A stretch of 64,000 nt of DNA from Naasia lichenicola (GTDB taxonomy: Bacteria > Actinomycetota > Actinomycetes > Actinomycetales > Microbacteriaceae). Below, one piece after another: positions 21,558 through 30,513 of the stretch; position 1 is the first letter of the stretch, and each line of letters opens with the position of its first letter. A program made the translations under genes and the position numbers. The notes under the pieces are model-generated. The model had not been told where the DNA came from, did no database searches, and was given only the letters and a program-made list of their open reading frames with translations. The stretch lies in assembly GCF_004801885.1 (NCBI RefSeq), contig NZ_SSSM01000005.1, positions 434,001-498,000 of the forward strand, given 5' to 3'.

Positions 21558-22547
21558 TCATGTGCTCGAGCGGACCACGAGCGTCGGGGTCAGATCGATG
21601 CGGCGCACGGCCCCGCCGGTGCCGGCGATGGCGCCGAGCAGCAGCTCGAGCGCGACGCGACCCGACTCCTCGAAGGGCTGGCGGATGGTGGTGAGTCCGA
21701 GACCGTCGGCGAGCGGACCGTCGTCGTAGCCCACGATCGCGACGTCCTCGGGGATCCTCAACCCTCGGGCCGCCAGGCCACGCCATGCACGGGACGCCAG
21801 CTCGTCGTGGTTGGCGACGATCGCGGTGGGCGGCGTGGGACCCTCCAGCGCGGCGAGCAGGGCCGGTGTGGGGTCGGCGTGGAGCGGACTTCTGACGAGA
21901 CTGACCTCGACATGCTCGGCGAGTCCGCGGATGCGCAGCATCCCGGCGGAGACGTAGTCGTCGGATAGCTGCGGTTCCCCGAGGAAGATCACGCGTTCGT
22001 GGCCGCGTTCGCGCAGGTGCGCCCCTGCGGCCCGTCCGCCCTCCTCATCATCGACGAGCACGACAGGCAGATCGTCGCCGACGGGCCGCGCTCGGCGCAC
22101 ATCGATGAGGACGAGGGGCAGTGCAGCCTCCCTGCTTGCTCGAAGGGCCGCGCTCCCGAGCGGCACCCCCATCAGGATGAGGCCGTCGATTCCCCTGCGC
22201 GCCGGCAGCGCGTCCAGCAGCGGCGCACTCACGCTCGCCGCCGATTCCAGGTCGTGCGCCATCAGCTCGACGGCGGTATCCCGGGCGCGAACCAGCATGC
22301 CCGAGAACCGACGGAAGTAGGTCGAGTAGCTGCTGAAGGGAGCGGCGACAGCGATCCTCGTGCCGCCTGAAGCCCGGCGCCCGCCGTCGATCGCGCGGTA
22401 GCCCAAGGACCCTGCAGCGGCGATCACTCGTGCGCGCGTCGTCTCGCTCACGCGATGCGGAGAGTTGATGGCGAGGGACACCGTGGAGATGCTGACCCCG
22501 GCGCGCTCGGCGACGCTGTAGATGGTGACCTTGTTCTCGGCGCCCAC
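21558..22547 (-). CDS. LacI-family transcriptional regulator
   Basis: A 329-residue repressor with the LacI helix-turn-helix at the N-terminus (TIYSVAERAGVSISTVSLAIN) and a periplasmic-binding-protein-like effector domain (IDGLILMGVP, VVLVDDEEGG, IVANHDELASRAW, VGYDDGPLADGLGLTTIRQP). The GTG at 22547 is the best start. It is divergent from two esterase genes and an MFS transporter, with the palindrome TCGAAGTGCTTCGA (22578-22591) between them, so it probably controls that operon. The ligand is unknown; LacI members usually bind sugars. Confidence 0.9.
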   Translation of the reverse strand: MGAENKVTIYSVAERAGVSISTVSLAINSPHRVSETTRARVIAAAGSLGYRAIDGGRRASGGTRIAVAAPFSSYSTYFRRFSGMLVRARDTAVELMAHDLESAASVSAPLLDALPARRGIDGLILMGVPLGSAALRASREAALPLVLIDVRRARPVGDDLPVVLVDDEEGGRAAGAHLRERGHERVIFLGEPQLSDDYVSAGMLRIRGLAEHVEVSLVRSPLHADPTPALLAALEGPTPPTAIVANHDELASRAWRGLAARGLRIPEDVAIVGYDDGPLADGLGLTTIRQPFEESGRVALELLLGAIAGTGGAVRRIDLTPTLVVRSST

Positions 22548-22577
22548 TCGGCTCGTCTCGCAAGAAGAAATGCTTCA

Positions 22578-22591
22578 TCGAAGTGCTTCGA
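22578..22591. promoter_or_regulatory. Candidate LacI operator, esterase-MFS operon
   Basis: TCGAAG-TG-CTTCGA is a 14-bp inverted repeat in the divergent region, about 10 bp before a CACAAT -10-like hexamer of the plus-strand operon. Confidence 0.5.
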
Positions 22592-22632
22592 CCGATTCAC
22601 AATGATGCCCGGATCAAAGGAGGTCGTCAACG

Positions 22633-23652
22633 ATGACGTACAAGAAGGCGCGCAAGGACCGTTTCGTGCAAGCGGTCGAGCGGAGGCTCAAGCCGCTCCA
22701 GCCGAAACAGGAGAAGACCGCTCTGGGCAAGCGCACGAGTTCAGCCGCGTTCGACCCGATCATGTCCGCCGAACTCGGCGTCGCTCCCATCGTCAGTGCG
22801 ACCGAAGAGCACGTCCTTCCGGTGCCGGGGCATCCCGACGCGCGCCTGCGGGTCTACTGGCCGACCGACGTCCGAGCCGAGGCAGTGGCGGACGGCGGAC
22901 TGCCCGTGCTCGTCTACTTCTTCGGAGGCGGGTTCGAGATCGCCGGCATCGACTGGGTGTGGTGGGACGCGTCCTTCCGTGAGCGGGCTCGCGACGCGGG
23001 CATCATCCTGGTCGCGGGCGAGTACTCCCACGCTCCGGAAGTCACATTCCCCGCTCAGCCCGAGCAGTGCTGGAGCGTCTTCGAATGGGCCGCGACCCAC
23101 GCCCGCGAGCTCGGCGGCGATCCGAACCGGATGGCGATCGGCGGCGGATCGTCCGGCGCGAACCTCGCCACGGCCACGGCGCTGATGAATCGGGATCGCG
23201 CGAACCGGCCGGTGCGCCTGCAGATCCTCGAGGTCCCGCTGCTCGACCTGACCACCCGCCACCTCGACCTCGACGGCGTCGAGCCGGGCATCCCCAAGCC
23301 GCTGTTCCGGCACCTCGCCGGCATCATCGTGCGCCAGTACGTGGGACGGAGCCGAAAGCGGCGCCGCGATCCCTACGCATCGCCCCTGCTCGCGAAGTCG
23401 CTGAAGGGGATGCCGCCGACGGTCATCTGGACGGCGGAGCTCGACGCACTGCGCGGCGACGGCGAGGCGTACGCGCGTGCGCTGAGCGAGGCGGGAGTGC
23501 CTGTGTCCTGCGTTCGGATGATCGGCCAGAACCACGGGTCGGGCGGATTCCGCCACCACGTGCCCGCCGCGGACCACCTGCACCGCGACATCGTCGCCAC
23601 CCTCCGCACCCTGCACGACGAACCGGTCGTGTACCCGGAGGTCGCCCGATGA
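22633..23652 (+). CDS. Alpha/beta hydrolase, HSL (type IV) esterase family, FGGG variant
   Basis: Carboxylesterase-like hydrolase of 339 residues with a basic N-terminus. The nucleophile elbow GGSSG (in IGGGSSGANLATA) lies near residue 176, the acid is in AELDALRGDG and the base probably in GQNHGSGGF. The oxyanion-hole motif is FFGGGFE instead of the canonical HGGG, an unusual substitution. ATG 22633 has a strong AAAGGAGG site. It overlaps the next hydrolase by ATGA and is followed by an MFS transporter, so the operon may import and de-esterify a substrate sensed by the divergent LacI. Confidence 0.85.
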   Translation: MTYKKARKDRFVQAVERRLKPLQPKQEKTALGKRTSSAAFDPIMSAELGVAPIVSATEEHVLPVPGHPDARLRVYWPTDVRAEAVADGGLPVLVYFFGGGFEIAGIDWVWWDASFRERARDAGIILVAGEYSHAPEVTFPAQPEQCWSVFEWAATHARELGGDPNRMAIGGGSSGANLATATALMNRDRANRPVRLQILEVPLLDLTTRHLDLDGVEPGIPKPLFRHLAGIIVRQYVGRSRKRRRDPYASPLLAKSLKGMPPTVIWTAELDALRGDGEAYARALSEAGVPVSCVRMIGQNHGSGGFRHHVPAADHLHRDIVATLRTLHDEPVVYPEVAR

Positions 23653-24632
23653 GCACACTGGCCCACCTGTCCCTCGACGCCGGATTCCTGCGCTGGATCG
23701 CCCGCATCGATGAGATCAGCCCTGGATTGGACGGGATCTTCAGCCCGGACCCCGCCGTGCAACGGGAGGCGGCCCGCCGACTGTCGGACCTGCTTGCGGT
23801 CGAGTTCACCCTTCCCGTGCCCGACGGCATCGCGATCGAGGACTTCACGATCGATGGTCCAGGCGGACAGCTCCGGATGCGTCGCTATCGGCCGATGGCA
23901 GCCTCGGGACAGCTGCCCACGCAGCTCTGGCTCCACGGCGGCGGCTTCTACGCAGGAACCATGGAGGAGCTCCTCAACGACCGGCTCTGCGCCCACCGCG
24001 CGGCCGAGACCGGAGTGCAGCAGTTCTCGCTCGAGTACCGGCTCGCACCGGAGCATCCGTATCCCGCGCCGGTGCTCGACGCCGAGGCCGCCATCGATGC
24101 GCTGATCGGCGACCACGAGCGCTTCGGCGTCGATCCGACGCGTCTGGGGATCGGCGGCAATTCGGCCGGAGCCGCGATCGCGGCCAGCACAGCCCTCCGA
24201 CTCCGCGACCGCGGCGATGTCCCCCTGATCCATCTGGACCTCGAGGTGCCGCCCACATCTCTGCCGCCCGTCGGCGCATCCGCTCGCGACTATGCGGTCG
24301 GCTTCGGCCTCGACCAGATCGAGCTCATCATGGGCATGTACGCCGGACCGGACGGCCCCGCCGACCCGTACATCTCGCCGCTCGACGTCCCCGACCTGAC
24401 CGGCCTCCCGCCGACCCTCGTCATGGTGGCCGAGCACGACCCCCTCCGCGACTCGGGCATCCAGTTCGCGGAGCGGCTCGAAGCCGCGGGCGTCCCGGTG
24501 GTCCTCATCGAGGGCGCGGGGCATCTGCATGGGACGCCCGGTCAGACCGCCGCCTCGGTACGCGCCCTCGACTGGCAGCTCGAGCATGCCCACGAGGTCG
24601 CCCTCGCCTACGGCCAGGCCAACGCCCACTGA
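23649..24632 (+). CDS. Alpha/beta hydrolase, HSL (type IV) esterase family
   Basis: A 327-residue esterase/lipase with the canonical oxyanion motif LHGGGFYAG near residue 100, the nucleophile elbow GNSAG near 175, an acidic residue in AEHDPLRDSG and the base in GAGHLHG. The cap is N-terminal (about 1-60). The ATG overlaps the upstream stop (ATGA). It is related to, but clearly distinct from, the preceding hydrolase; the pair could act on successive ester groups of one compound, which is inference. Confidence 0.88.
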   Translation: MSTLAHLSLDAGFLRWIARIDEISPGLDGIFSPDPAVQREAARRLSDLLAVEFTLPVPDGIAIEDFTIDGPGGQLRMRRYRPMAASGQLPTQLWLHGGGFYAGTMEELLNDRLCAHRAAETGVQQFSLEYRLAPEHPYPAPVLDAEAAIDALIGDHERFGVDPTRLGIGGNSAGAAIAASTALRLRDRGDVPLIHLDLEVPPTSLPPVGASARDYAVGFGLDQIELIMGMYAGPDGPADPYISPLDVPDLTGLPPTLVMVAEHDPLRDSGIQFAERLEAAGVPVVLIEGAGHLHGTPGQTAASVRALDWQLEHAHEVALAYGQANAH

Positions 24633-24724
24633 TCGTTCCGCCCCTCCGTCAGCCGCTCTGTCAGCACCTCGAAAACCCATCCAGCGATCCACCACCAGCC
24701 ATCCACCTCATCAAGGAGACGACG

Positions 24725-26002
24725 ATGTCCCATACCACCCTCGATCCGATCGGCGCCGTCGGCCCCGACACGATCCCCGGATCGCCGCAGCCGCGCGGGT
24801 TCCTCCCCGCGTTCGTGCTGTCCTGGTTCGGCCTCAACCTCGTGCTCGGCACCCTGATCGGCGCGTCCATCCCCAAGGTGTTCGCGCTCGCCGACGACGC
24901 GACGAAGGGCACCAGCCTCTCCATCGTCGCGGCGGTGGGCGGTGTCGTCGTGATGGTGATCACGCCGCTGTTCGGGCGGTTCAGCGACCGCACGATGTCA
25001 CGGCTGGGCAAGCGCCGCCCGTGGATCCTCGGCGGTTCGATCGTCGGGCTCCTGGGCGCGCTGCTGCTCGCGGTGTCGGACCAGCTGTGGATGGTGGTCG
25101 TCGGCTGGTCGATCGTGCAGGTCGGCTATGGCGCGACGAACGCGGCCGTCCATGCACTGCTCGCAGATCAGATCCCGGCGCGGACCCGCGCACGCGTGTC
25201 CGCGGCCGCCAGCGTAGGCAGCGTGCTCGCTTTGATCGTGGGCTCGGTGCTGATCGCCGCACTCCCGAACGATGCGCAGTGGACGTGGTTCGTGGTGCCG
25301 GCCGTGCTCGGCACGATCTTCAGCGCGCTGCTGTTCTTCCGTCTGAACGACATCGTGCGCACCGAGCGGCCCGCGCCGTGGCGCTGGTCGGATGTGCTGG
25401 CCACCTATTGGCTGAACCCGCTCGCCTACCGCGACTTCTTCTGGGCGTGGGCCTGCCGGCTGCTCGTCACCATGTCGATCGTCACCGTGACGCTGTACCT
25501 GCTCTACTTCATCATCGACCGGCTCGGCGTCCCCGCGGCTGAGGCGTCGGGCGTCTACGCGCAGATCCTCATCGTGTTCACGCTGGCGACGGTCGTCACC
25601 GGGGTGCTGTTCGCCTGGATCTCGGACCGGACCGGCCGGCGCAAGGCGATCGTGTGGGTGTCGGCGCTGCTCTCGGCGGGCGGACTCGTCGTCGCGGTGT
25701 CCTCGACCGACCTGCCGATGTTCCTCTTCGCGATGACGCTCGTCGGCGCGGCGCAGGGCGCGTTCGTCTCCGTCGACGTGGCGATGATGACCGAGGTGCT
25801 GCCCACCTTCGAGGAGGCCGGCAAGGACCTCGGCATCGTGTCCCTGTCGTACCAGGTGCCGCAGGTGCTGGTCCCCGTCATCGCCATCCCGCTGCTCGCT
25901 ATCGGCGGCGGCACCCAGAACTACACGGCGCTGTTCACCGCGGCCATCGTGTTCGGGGTCCTCGGCGGGCTCGCCGTGCTGCCGATCAAGAAGGTCAGGT
26001 AG
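24725..26002 (+). CDS. MFS transporter, glycoside-pentoside/SLC45-like
   Basis: A 425-residue major facilitator with about 12 transmembrane helices. The cytoplasmic loop 2-3 motif reads GRFSDRTMSRLGKRRPW and its second-half equivalent AWISDRTGRRKAI. The first resembles GPH/SLC45-type sugar carriers, where the loop ends in GKRRP. AAGGAG precedes ATG 24725. It follows two esterases by 92 bp and ends inside a dispersed 67-bp element that supplies its stop codon (TAG 26000-26002). Confidence 0.88.
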   Translation: MSHTTLDPIGAVGPDTIPGSPQPRGFLPAFVLSWFGLNLVLGTLIGASIPKVFALADDATKGTSLSIVAAVGGVVVMVITPLFGRFSDRTMSRLGKRRPWILGGSIVGLLGALLLAVSDQLWMVVVGWSIVQVGYGATNAAVHALLADQIPARTRARVSAAASVGSVLALIVGSVLIAALPNDAQWTWFVVPAVLGTIFSALLFFRLNDIVRTERPAPWRWSDVLATYWLNPLAYRDFFWAWACRLLVTMSIVTVTLYLLYFIIDRLGVPAAEASGVYAQILIVFTLATVVTGVLFAWISDRTGRRKAIVWVSALLSAGGLVVAVSSTDLPMFLFAMTLVGAAQGAFVSVDVAMMTEVLPTFEEAGKDLGIVSLSYQVPQVLVPVIAIPLLAIGGGTQNYTALFTAAIVFGVLGGLAVLPIKKVR

Positions 26003-26060
26003 CGGTCTCTCCGCGGTAGAAGGTGGCTCCCCGCTGCGGAACTTTCCGCAGCGGGGAGCC
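25994..26060. repeat. 67-bp two-hairpin dispersed element, copy 1 (terminator-like)
   Basis: Begins GTCAGGTAGCGG, forms a small GCGG/CCGC hairpin (26002-26014) and then a long one, 26025-26041 paired with 26044-26060 around GGAACTTTCC. It is nearly identical to 42667-42733; the only two differences are a G-C to A-T exchange across the stem. No T-run follows this copy. It overlaps the last codons of the MFS gene. Confidence 0.75.
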
Positions 26061-26096
26061 GTCTCGAAACGAGATCGGTCACGCTCGATCGCCCCT

Positions 26097-26522
26097 TCAG
26101 GCGGCGCAGAGCAGGACCATCGCCGCGAGACCCGCGCCCGTGAGCAGGAGGGACGCCGCCTCACGCAGTCGCCGGCTCTCCCTGGACGACCGGGCCAGCC
26201 AGGCGCGACCCAGTGCCCATCCGAGCGCGACCGCGAGAAAGGCCCATCCCTCGCCGATCATCATCACGTGGTGCGCTCGCCCGTCGCCTCGGGGGAGGAG
26301 CGCGAGCATGCCGAGCGCCATCGCCCAGAGGTCCAGCAGATGGGGGCGCAGGAAGGGCCGAGCGCGAGAGAGCGCGGCGGAGGGGACGGAGATCCCGATG
26401 AGCAGCACCGAGGCGCCGATGCTCGCGATCGGAGACCCCGACGCGGCGGCGGCGGCCATGGTCGCCAGCATCACCGCATGCAGAGGGACCTCCCGCCGCA
26501 GATGCGCAACGGCCGCGCTCAC
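26097..26522 (-). CDS. Small integral membrane protein, end of amine oxidase operon
   Basis: A 141-residue protein with about four hydrophobic segments (roughly 15-35, 37-50, 65-80 with 92-108, and 123-140) and charged loops rich in arginine. No family recognised. GTG 26522 overlaps the kinase stop (GTGA), so it is translated with the sugar kinase and is the last gene of the six-gene operon that begins at 32330. A permease-like or membrane-tethering role is possible but unsupported. Confidence 0.7.
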   Translation of the reverse strand: MSAAVAHLRREVPLHAVMLATMAAAAASGSPIASIGASVLLIGISVPSAALSRARPFLRPHLLDLWAMALGMLALLPRGDGRAHHVMMIGEGWAFLAVALGWALGRAWLARSSRESRRLREAASLLLTGAGLAAMVLLCAA

Positions 26523-27415
26523 CTCGGTGCGTGCTCCTCATGCAGCCGGCGGGCGAGCGCGAGCGCTCCGGTCACCGGCGGCTCGGTGAGCAGCACCACA
26601 TCGAGCTCCGGGTGCGCGGCGGCGACCCCCGTCGCCAGGGCGTCGAACAGCCGAGGCTGTCCGACGATGACGCTGCCGGCGGCGACGACGGTGGAGCCGA
26701 CGGCGCCCCGCGCGATCAGCTGACCGACGAGGTCCACCAGGTTGCGCCCGGCCGACTCGATCACCTGCGCGGCGAGCGGAGATCCTGCGTCGGCCGCCGC
26801 GAAGACGGCGGGCGCACGAGGCCCCCAGTTGTCCATGGTGGGGACATCGTTGACGGCGCGGGCGAGCCGCTCGGCATCCGCCACGTCGAACGCCTCCAGC
26901 AGCGCACCGAGCAGGCCGTCGTCGGGCTGGGCCGAGTCGTGCGCCCACAGCGCCGCCTTGGCCGCCTCGCGAACGATCCCGGCCGCCCCCGCGTCGTCGC
27001 CGATGACCCAGCCCCAGCCGCCGGCGATGACGTAGCTGCCTCGGGCGTCGCGCCCGACTCCGATGGAGCCGGTGCCGGAGATGACGCCGAGGCCATGCTC
27101 CACCCCCGCCGCAGCCGGCAGGAGGGCGGCATCGTTGACCGCGATGGTCGGGAAGGGGAGGGCGGCGGAGAAGTCGTGGGAGATCCCGTCGCTGTCCAGG
27201 CCCTGAGCGCCGATCCCGACGGCGGCGACCACGCATCCGTCCGGTAAAGCGGTGGCGATGCAGCGTTCGATCCAGGCGACCCCGTGCTCGATCGGCTCGG
27301 CGTCCCAGTCCTCGGACGGCACGACGGCGTCGACGAGTCGATCTCCGTCGATCGTCTCGATGATGATCGCCGTCTTCGTGCCGCCGACGTCGAGGCCGAC
27401 GAGGACGTCGGTCAC
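26519..27415 (-). CDS. BadF/BadG-type sugar kinase (N-acetylglucosamine kinase-like)
   Basis: ASKHA-fold ATPase of 298 residues. The phosphate-1 motif is GLDVGGTKTA near the N-terminus; VGIGAQG, VNDAALLPA and ISGTGSIGVG follow, then GGWGWVIGDDAGAAGIVREA, all as in eukaryotic-type GlcNAc kinases and BadF relatives. It probably phosphorylates an amino sugar or related sugar in the cytosol. The GTG overlaps the stop of the SIS gene, a tight pairing that suggests kinase and isomerase/deaminase act in sequence. The exact substrate is unknown. Confidence 0.87.
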   Translation of the reverse strand: MTDVLVGLDVGGTKTAIIIETIDGDRLVDAVVPSEDWDAEPIEHGVAWIERCIATALPDGCVVAAVGIGAQGLDSDGISHDFSAALPFPTIAVNDAALLPAAAGVEHGLGVISGTGSIGVGRDARGSYVIAGGWGWVIGDDAGAAGIVREAAKAALWAHDSAQPDDGLLGALLEAFDVADAERLARAVNDVPTMDNWGPRAPAVFAAADAGSPLAAQVIESAGRNLVDLVGQLIARGAVGSTVVAAGSVIVGQPRLFDALATGVAAAHPELDVVLLTEPPVTGALALARRLHEEHAPR

Positions 27416-28419
27416 AGCGCGTCGACCTTGGTGTCGGAGTTGTGGAAGACGAACTCCTCGATCTCCACGCCGTGCCGATGCGCGACCTCCCCGACGAGGA
27501 TCTGCATGACCAGCGCCTCGAGCACCGCGCGCTGACTGGGGGCGACCCGAGGCAGCTTCACCGTCTGGAGGTTGCGCGCCTCGTCGACAGTGGTCGAGGA
27601 GATCAGGATCACCCGGTGCCCCGCCTCGCTGAGGGTCTGGGCGACCTCGATCTCCCGCTCGTCGCCGAACAGCACGTGCACGCCATCGCCTGCCGACTCC
27701 ATCGAGCCGTGCAGGTACTGGCGCGTGCTCATCCCGGCGGCATGCACGCGTGCCACCTCGCGGAAGAGCAGCGCCCCGGCTTCTGCGGAGCCTGCGGACG
27801 GGCCAGCGCCCACGAAGTCGGCGGTGACGACGGAGTCGAAGGTGGCTGCCAGCTCGGCGGCGCGCGCACCGACGGTCTCCTCGGTCCAGCGGAAGAGCGC
27901 GGGCAGCTTGGACCAGCCCAGGTCGACCGCTCCACCTCCCCATGCGTCCGCGATCATGCCGAGTCCGGTGACGGTCGCGGTGTAGCCGATGGTCGAGGCG
28001 TAGCTGTCGGGGATGTTGCCGAGCGAGAGCACATGGTCGCTCAGGTCGGACATCGGCGACGGGTCGCTGTTGACCACGGCGTAGCGCTGAGCCGGATCGA
28101 CGGAATCCAGCACGGCGATGGTCTCCGTGCTCTTGCCGCTCTGCGAGATGCCGATGATCGGGTTCTCCGCCTTGGGGAAGGGGAGTGGGAAGTCGCCGGA
28201 GCCGAGGCGCAGGGCGTGGATGCCGCGAGAGCGGAGCGTCCACACCGGCGCGCAGGCGGCCGCGAGACTCGCACCGATGCCGACGAAGATGGGGCCGGGG
28301 CCGGTGAATGCTCCGCCCACCTGCTGGCCGCGCACATCGTCTGCGATGGTGGCGATGGCCGACTCCAGGGCTTCCGCCTGCGTCGCTCTCGCGCTCGCGA
28401 AGGTGATGTAGCCGCGCAT
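27412..28419 (-). CDS. SIS-domain sugar isomerase/deaminase (GlmS/AgaS-like)
   Basis: A 335-residue protein with two SIS folds. The first contains PIFVGIGASLAAA and PIIGISQSGKSTETI, the typical phosphosugar loops; the second contains AGPSAGSAEAGALLFREVARVHAAGM and STRQYLHGSMES. Such proteins are aldose-ketose isomerases or deaminating isomerases of amino-sugar phosphates. There is no glutaminase domain, so catabolic deamination or isomerisation is more likely than synthesis. It is translationally coupled to the BadF kinase and 75 bp after the amine oxidase. Confidence 0.87.
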   Translation of the reverse strand: MRGYITFASARATQAEALESAIATIADDVRGQQVGGAFTGPGPIFVGIGASLAAACAPVWTLRSRGIHALRLGSGDFPLPFPKAENPIIGISQSGKSTETIAVLDSVDPAQRYAVVNSDPSPMSDLSDHVLSLGNIPDSYASTIGYTATVTGLGMIADAWGGGAVDLGWSKLPALFRWTEETVGARAAELAATFDSVVTADFVGAGPSAGSAEAGALLFREVARVHAAGMSTRQYLHGSMESAGDGVHVLFGDEREIEVAQTLSEAGHRVILISSTTVDEARNLQTVKLPRVAPSQRAVLEALVMQILVGEVAHRHGVEIEEFVFHNSDTKVDAL

Positions 28420-28494
28420 ATGTTCCGCCGTTCCGTTCAGTTCTTCAGTGCAGGTGTGCAGTTCATGGGGTGCTCGACGCTCAGGGCCGCAAGC

Positions 28495-30498
28495 TCAATG
28501 GCCGACGTTCATGTGCATATCGTGCTCGCCATGATCTCCGTGGTCGGCGTGCGCCCCGTGACCCGAATGGTCCATGCCGGGCGCGCAGTGATCGCTCACC
28601 GACTCGGGGATGTCCATCGCCGGATTGCGGCCGAAGAAGCCGTGCGGTTTGAGCACGAATCCGCAGGTGTCGACGGGCATGATCGGCCAGTCCTCGATCC
28701 GCGGGAAGTGGGTGAGTCCGAAGGTGTGCCAGAGCACGATGTCCGCGTCCTCGACGTTGCGGTCCGCGCTCGTCCAGGCGGGCAGGCCGGCGCCGCCCGG
28801 GTGCAGGTTGACGAAGTCGCCGGCGGGGTAGAGCTCGGTCGGCTCGTACTCCGTGACCCACAGGTGCTTGGTGGAGAAGGTGGCCCGCTTGTGGATGTCA
28901 CTGTCGGCGTCGGCGAGCAGCACCGGCTTGCCTTCGGGCAGCAGCACCCAGCCGACGTCGGAGCCGAGACGGTTCTGCACGGAGGGGTTCGAGATCAGCC
29001 AGGACCGGTTCCTGCTGTTGTCCGCGAGCCGCTGCGCTTCGGACTCGGTGGTCAGCCTCGTGACGAGCTGGGTGAAGCCCGTCCCGGTCGGGTTCTCGGG
29101 ACCGCGGGGGACCAGGGCGGCCTCGAGCTCGTCGACCGAGTTGCCCAGACCGTCGACCATCATGTCGAGGCGCGCACTGAAGAGGTGCTGGTGATAGGGG
29201 GCGCCGAGCCCGGGTGCGAGCTCGGAGGCGAAGCGGTATCCAGCTCCCGGGTAGGCGGACGTGAACACCACTCCCGTGGCCTTCACCTCGAACTCGATCG
29301 TGCCGTCGAGCGAGAAGTACCAGTAGAAGCCGTAGTCGTAGTTGCCCACGGTGACGAAGAAGCTCACGACGAGACGGCGGTTGCGGCGGGAGATGCTCGA
29401 GCCGTTCCAGTTGTCGGTGTGCTTCCACAGGATGCCGGTGTCCTCCTCATGGATGCAGATGGCCTGTGGGATGACGTGCGGGGCGCCGTCGTTCCCGGCG
29501 ACGACAGCGTCGAGGTAGGTGATGTCGCCCACGCAGTCGCAGCCGAGCTCGAGGGAATTCGCGTATCCGCCCAGGAGGTACTCGCCGCAGTCGAAGAAGT
29601 TCTGGAACCAGCGCTGCGGGCTCGGGTCTCCGTACGGGACCATCATCTCCGCGATGGAGGCGCGGTAGATCACCGGTCGCGCGATGCCGTCGTCGTCGAT
29701 GGTGATGTTGTGGAAGACGAGTCCTTCGCGCTGGTCGAAGCCGACCTGCAGGTTCCAGCCGAGCCAGGACAGGGCGCCGTCCTCGCCGATGGTGAAGCTC
29801 GGGCCCTGGGGCTGGGTGATCTCGATGGGCTTGAGGCCCTGACGGTCGGCGCCGCGCCAGGACTCGAGGTGGAAGTTGCCCGACTCGAGGGGCACCGGGA
29901 GATCGACGTGGTCGACGACGGCGAGCACCTCGCGGGTGACCACATCGATCGTCACGGTGACCCCGTCGACGGGATGGGCCCAGCCCAGATCGTCGGGGGA
30001 GTCCATGACGAAGGTGAAGCAGCGCTGGACGCGTCGACCGGTCTCGGCGTCGCTCAGCGCTCCGGCGGAGAGCGGATTCACCTTGAGCTTCGAGATATCG
30101 GTCAGTCCGCGCCGAGCCATCGCGGCCAGCCACTCGGGGTTGCGATGGATGACCTCCTCGACGAGATGGAACTCCTCGATCACCACGGGCACCTGGCCGT
30201 CGACGGCGTGATCGAGTCGGCGCGAGGCCACAATGCGGTTCTCGGCCGGAGAGACCACCACATCCCACGATTCGTTCGTCGCCATGTCCACGAGCATGCT
30301 GCGCACCCGTCGATCGGCCGAGCCCTCCGTGATCAGAGGGCGTTTGTCCGGTTCGACGAGGCCGACGTAGGAGAAGTGCACACCAGGGCCCGCAAGGCCT
30401 TCGCGCTGGAGGATCGCGCGGTTGGCGGTGATCTCCGATGCGGTGAGGGTCGCGAGTGACGCGGGGATGGAGGCGGGGAGGGGCGTCGGGGTGGTCAT
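28495..30498 (-). CDS. Primary-amine oxidase, copper/topaquinone type, with His-rich tail
   Basis: Oxidises R-CH2-NH2 to aldehyde, ammonia and H2O2. It has 667 residues. The topaquinone precursor is Tyr387 in NYDYG, the catalytic base Asp303 in FFDCGEY, and the copper ligands His436, His438 (HQH) and His597 (THFPR); all align with the Arthrobacter globiformis enzyme. There is no signal peptide. The last 30 residues hold about nine histidines (DHSGHGAHADHGDHGEHDMH), a likely metal-binding tail that is not part of the catalytic core. ATG 30498 lies 15 bp after the GntR stop. It is an unusual member of a sugar operon. Confidence 0.95.
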   Translation of the reverse strand: MTTPTPLPASIPASLATLTASEITANRAILQREGLAGPGVHFSYVGLVEPDKRPLITEGSADRRVRSMLVDMATNESWDVVVSPAENRIVASRRLDHAVDGQVPVVIEEFHLVEEVIHRNPEWLAAMARRGLTDISKLKVNPLSAGALSDAETGRRVQRCFTFVMDSPDDLGWAHPVDGVTVTIDVVTREVLAVVDHVDLPVPLESGNFHLESWRGADRQGLKPIEITQPQGPSFTIGEDGALSWLGWNLQVGFDQREGLVFHNITIDDDGIARPVIYRASIAEMMVPYGDPSPQRWFQNFFDCGEYLLGGYANSLELGCDCVGDITYLDAVVAGNDGAPHVIPQAICIHEEDTGILWKHTDNWNGSSISRRNRRLVVSFFVTVGNYDYGFYWYFSLDGTIEFEVKATGVVFTSAYPGAGYRFASELAPGLGAPYHQHLFSARLDMMVDGLGNSVDELEAALVPRGPENPTGTGFTQLVTRLTTESEAQRLADNSRNRSWLISNPSVQNRLGSDVGWVLLPEGKPVLLADADSDIHKRATFSTKHLWVTEYEPTELYPAGDFVNLHPGGAGLPAWTSADRNVEDADIVLWHTFGLTHFPRIEDWPIMPVDTCGFVLKPHGFFGRNPAMDIPESVSDHCAPGMDHSGHGAHADHGDHGEHDMHMNVGH

Positions 30499-30513
30499 GC
30501 GTGCTCCGGTGGG

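Noticed and set aside
18879-21968. 1029-codon plus-strand frame across recQ and lacI
   Set aside because: Runs antisense through two well-supported genes and an intergenic repeat; not a protein.
27442-30459. 1005-codon plus-strand frame antisense to SIS and amine oxidase genes
   Set aside because: Mirrors the coding strand of the catalytic genes; composition artefact.
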